Below, one piece after another: positions 61,261 through 64,000 of a DNA stretch of 64,000 bases. Origin of the DNA: Solenopsis invicta (Eukaryota; Arthropoda; Insecta; Hymenoptera; Formicidae). The first letter of the stretch is position 1. Each line of letters begins with the position of its first letter. The DNA lies in assembly GCF_016802725.1 (NCBI RefSeq), contig NC_052665.1, positions 13,026,501-13,090,500 on the forward strand, read 5' to 3'. Both the position numbers and the translations under genes were made by a program. The notes under the pieces were generated by a model. It saw only the letters and a program-made list of their open reading frames with translations. It had not been told where the DNA came from and made no database searches.

Positions 61261-62780
61261 CGAGCCTTATCTTGGCCTCGCGGATGTTTGCGTTTGCAGT
61301 ATTATAATTTAATGAGAGAATTCGCTCTAATTGATATTATTATTATTATTATTAGAATTCATTGAATTATATCTCAATTATACAATTAAACACGGTTTAC
61401 GTAAGATATGATTTGTGTAACAATTGCATTAATCAAAGTATGATAATTCGTATGGTACATCGAAAGAGAATTAAAATTACTTTGCACAAATTGCTACATT
61501 TTTAAATTATTTACAGTTTTTGTGCACATGGCACGTTAAATTACAATTGAGTTCACTGCCTTTAGTTTCTAATTGTAATACGAATGAGATTCAATAATAA
61601 CGGCACACATTGATATTTTAGAGTAGTCAGCTTTAGAGAGACATTGTGATAATTTCAAATTAAAATCATGTCATTCGTTATTAAAATTGTGTGAGTAAAC
61701 ACAATGCGCAAATGTGTTTATCCACATCAGACTTTGTAATGAAATGATGATAACTCTGCGCTGACGGAGATTAGCAAGAAAGATAACTGATTAGCATTTT
61801 GCTGTGGTTTTGTGTGTGTTTGTATATGTGATAAGGTTAAAATGATTCTTTTATTTCGCGGAAGGAGAAAATTACGTCAGATGATTGAAAACTAAATCAT
61901 GTTACGAGGAATCATTAGCGAATTTAATTAGACGTATTAAAACCATCGTATACAAATCGACAAATTAACAAAGTCTCCAACAAAGTCAAATGTGTTTGAT
62001 TAATCTTTATACTTTTTCTTAAATAATTGAGTAATAAAATAATTAAATTAATAGTATGTGTCTAATAACTATAGATAATCAAAGTATCAATTGAACGTTA
62101 TGATTAATTGAAACTTTTTTTGCGGAAATATATTAAACTATCATTGTCAGCAGTTTATCATTTTTTAAGAATTATTATGTATAAATATTTTCACTCCTAA
62201 TTTAAATGCCATTTTTAATAAACATAAGAATTTCCTTTACATTTATTTTGACAATATTATGGCGAAACTAAAGCTATATGAGGAAAATTATTTATTATGT
62301 TTTAAGAATAATTTAATTGACGAGAATATATGAAGTGTACAATAATTTTTTTAATTACATTCCAATTAGGAAGACAATTAAAAAGAATATTTAATGTATA
62401 ATTTGTCTTGAAAGTGCAATCCATAATAAATAAAGATAATATATTATTATTAGTTAAGAATTACACTTTGAAGACAATATGGATTATGATTATACTTCTC
62501 ATTTATGTAAGTAACAATACATAAATAAAGACGTAATGAGAGCTATATTAAATTATCGATTCCTGTAAGACTTAATTTTTTTACTTTATTTTTAAGAAAA
62601 AAATTTTATTTTGATCTCTATTTCTTTTACGTATATTTTTTGTAATTATTCAAAAATACTGATTATTCTCGCTGTCATTTTGATAGGGAAAAAATATAAT
62701 TTTATATATCAACTGAATGGTGTATATGTATACCATACTTGCGCCTTTACCTCCAAAAATTAATAAAATTTAAGACTCAC
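61261..62780. other. AT-rich non-coding stretch
   Basis: AT-rich DNA with short ATT repeats at about 61336-61354. No gene or bounded repeat is seen. Confidence 0.5.
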
Positions 62781-62815
62781 CAGTCGATGCGCAGCAGCGG
62801 AGTTGCAAAATTAAT
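62781..62815 (-). other. Possible 35-nt internal exon, minus strand
   Basis: On the minus strand, a TATATTTTACAG acceptor precedes 35 nt that end in CTG followed by the donor GTGAGT. Entered in phase 0 from the upstream minus-strand exon it reads INFATPLLRID plus two bases, with no stop. It is GC-richer than its AT-rich surroundings. Being only 35 nt, it could be a chance pairing of splice-like sites. Confidence 0.4.
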
Positions 62816-63598
62816 CTGTAAAATATAAATATCCGAACATTAAAAACATATTCCAATAAATATTAAAATACTATAAAAACTTGTTATTTAATGATATAAA
62901 ATTAAATAGAAAATAGATACTTTTATTTAAACCTGATATGTAATATAAAATGAAAATTTGACATTTTTTTTAACTTTTTAATTTTTAATATTATATATTT
63001 TTATTGTACATTAAAATCAGATATATTAATTTTAAAACTCAGTTATTTTTTTCTGTATGTTGTGCTCTGTATTTTCTAATTTACAATAATTAACATATTT
63101 TACACGCTTCTATTGTCTACATGTAAAAAGTTTGTGTAAAAATTAGGTATTATTTACGTTAAAAGACATGTGTAGACGTAATTTTGAAATATATAGTACA
63201 ACCCTGAGTTACGTGACAGATTTTGCAAGAACAGTAGGTTCAATAGGAAATGACAACACACCATATTTTAATTATGAATCGGTAAAAATGCGCGTGATCA
63301 ACTCGACCGATCAATAAGTTATGACGGTACAATCGATAAGTTATGTCATTATTACCTACTGAGCCACGCCTGCCCTTGCAAAGATCGTCGCTTACTCCGT
63401 CGTGATGCTCAATATGCATTCTGTTCGAGTAATTAGGCGTTCAAAAACAGAACAATGAGTTACAATGACTTTTCGCTCCATTTGGGTACGACATCCGCGA
63501 GTCTCAGCTCGAAAATCACACCGGAGAAATCTAATCCTCGATCAAAAAGAGAAAGAGAAAGAGGGGGGAGGGGAAGAGAGAGAGAGAGACACACTCAC

Positions 63599-63706
63599 CC
63601 ACGGTTGCTCCGCCGTTGCCAGATGCCAATCCCCGGGCCTCCACCTCCTCTCAGACCTCCTCTCAGTAGGGGCGGCGGGTTGCTCCCTCGCAGAATGCAC
63701 TGACAT
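63599..63706 (-). CDS. Candidate first coding exon of a minus-strand gene
   Basis: Starting from ATG at 63706-63704 (minus strand), 36 codons stay open and end exactly at a consensus donor (TGG|GTGAGT, phase 0). The peptide begins MSVHSAREQPAAPTERR and ends TAEQPW; it is Arg/Glu-rich and has no domain or signal peptide. The start is directly preceded, in frame, by ATG TGA. The downstream intron begins with a CT-rich run, as is common after first exons. The region could instead be an untranslated first exon with a chance open frame. The next exon may be 62781-62815, which joins in phase without a stop. I do not recognise the product. Confidence 0.4.
63643..63666. repeat. Two tandem copies of a 12-bp unit
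   Basis: ACCTCCTCTCAG occurs twice head to tail (63643-63654 and 63655-63666), and once more at 3406-3417 within the related minus-strand segment. Confidence 0.8.
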
Positions 63707-64000
63707 TCACATAAACACTCACACACGCGCACTTCACAACGGCAGGATTGTAATAGCCGTTACCACTGACCAAAACAATACATCAAAACAACACTCGCGA
63801 CGCTCCGACGACACTGCTCCACCGTGGGCCGTATACGATCACGATCGACATACGCATCCACTATCACTCGCGGCGTTCCTCACGGCACTACACCACCGCG
63901 TTGATCGTGCATAACCGCTACGATTGCCATCAACCCGGACCGCGAAAACGGAAAGTCCGCTCGCGTGAACACCCGCGCGACACACTCGCGACCAGAAGCA
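63707..64000 (-). promoter_or_regulatory. CpG-rich promoter and leader of the minus-strand transcript
   Basis: GC- and CpG-rich DNA runs to the window edge. An Inr-like TCAGT on the minus strand (63769-63765) would give a leader of about 60 nt and only one upstream ATG, the start-stop pair at 63712-63707. The true start could lie further right or beyond the edge. Short GCGTG and CACACTC runs occur. The plus-strand open frames here (82 and 149 codons) overlap GA-repeat DNA and are not called. Confidence 0.4.

Larger units (their letters stand above)
47628..62700 (+). other. Intron 2 and/or downstream DNA
   Basis: From the exon-2 donor at 47628 no convincing third exon was found up to 62.7 kb. 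CpG-richer patches occur at about 48310-48560, 49860-50150, 50480-50740, 51850-52210, 52590-53070, 53760-54250, 56130-56560, 58330-58900, 59310-59930 and 60760-61260. The rest is AT-rich with nothing I can name. Repeats within it are listed separately. Confidence 0.5.

Noticed and set aside
1..64000. tRNA genes, rRNA, known insect microRNAs and CRISPR arrays
   Set aside because: Visual search found no B-box-type motif with a cloverleaf, no rRNA segments, no familiar mature microRNA sequence and no regularly spaced direct repeats; absence is not proven without a scan.

Overview
The window looks like nuclear DNA of an arthropod, most likely a hymenopteran and possibly an ant. This is inferred from style, not from a recognised gene: the background is AT-rich, CpG-rich blocks of 0.3-1.5 kb are scattered through it, microsatellites and small terminal-inverted-repeat (TIR) elements are common, and coding sequence is very sparse. 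I see no rRNA, no tRNA I can defend, no CRISPR array, no autonomous transposon and no long intron-free gene. The longest open frames lie in CG-rich blocks, are arginine-rich and low in complexity, and are treated as chance.

One protein-coding gene is well supported on the plus strand. It has a CpG/GAGA-rich promoter and an ATG-poor 5' leader (about 20.2-21.93 kb), a first coding exon (21931-21995), an intron of 25.5 kb, and a second coding exon (47498-47627). The second exon ends at a consensus donor whose partner acceptor I cannot find before the window ends. The two exons join in phase and encode 65 residues of an N-terminus that I do not recognise. At the right edge a CpG-rich block looks like the promoter and first exon of a second transcript on the minus strand (63599-63706 coding, with a possible 35-nt exon at 62781-62815).

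Layout: 1-20.1 kb is upstream sequence with CpG-rich patches (0.5-1.0, 6.6-7.2, 10.7-11.2, 12.7-13.2 and 14.7-15.4 kb) in AT-rich DNA, plus several TIR elements. 20.1-22.0 kb is the promoter, leader and first exon. 22.0-47.5 kb is intron 1, holding CpG patches that could be enhancers, foldback repeats, TA and GA microsatellites, a nested transposon pair (34.1-34.9 kb), a cluster of CRE-like sites (40.47-40.51 kb) and a degenerate tandem array (44.57-46.0 kb). 47.6-62.7 kb is intron 2 or intergenic DNA, with a clean MITE flanked by an 8-bp target-site duplication at 55.4-55.8 kb. 62.7-64.0 kb carries the start of the minus-strand transcript.

The strongest unusual points are: the 28-codon upstream frame that overlaps the main start and terminates only across the splice junction; the ACGTG cluster at 0.48-0.95 kb; the start-stop codon pair directly before the minus-strand start; a 50-bp sequence shared by two minus-strand donor sites 60 kb apart; and several well-bounded repeat families, including nested insertions.
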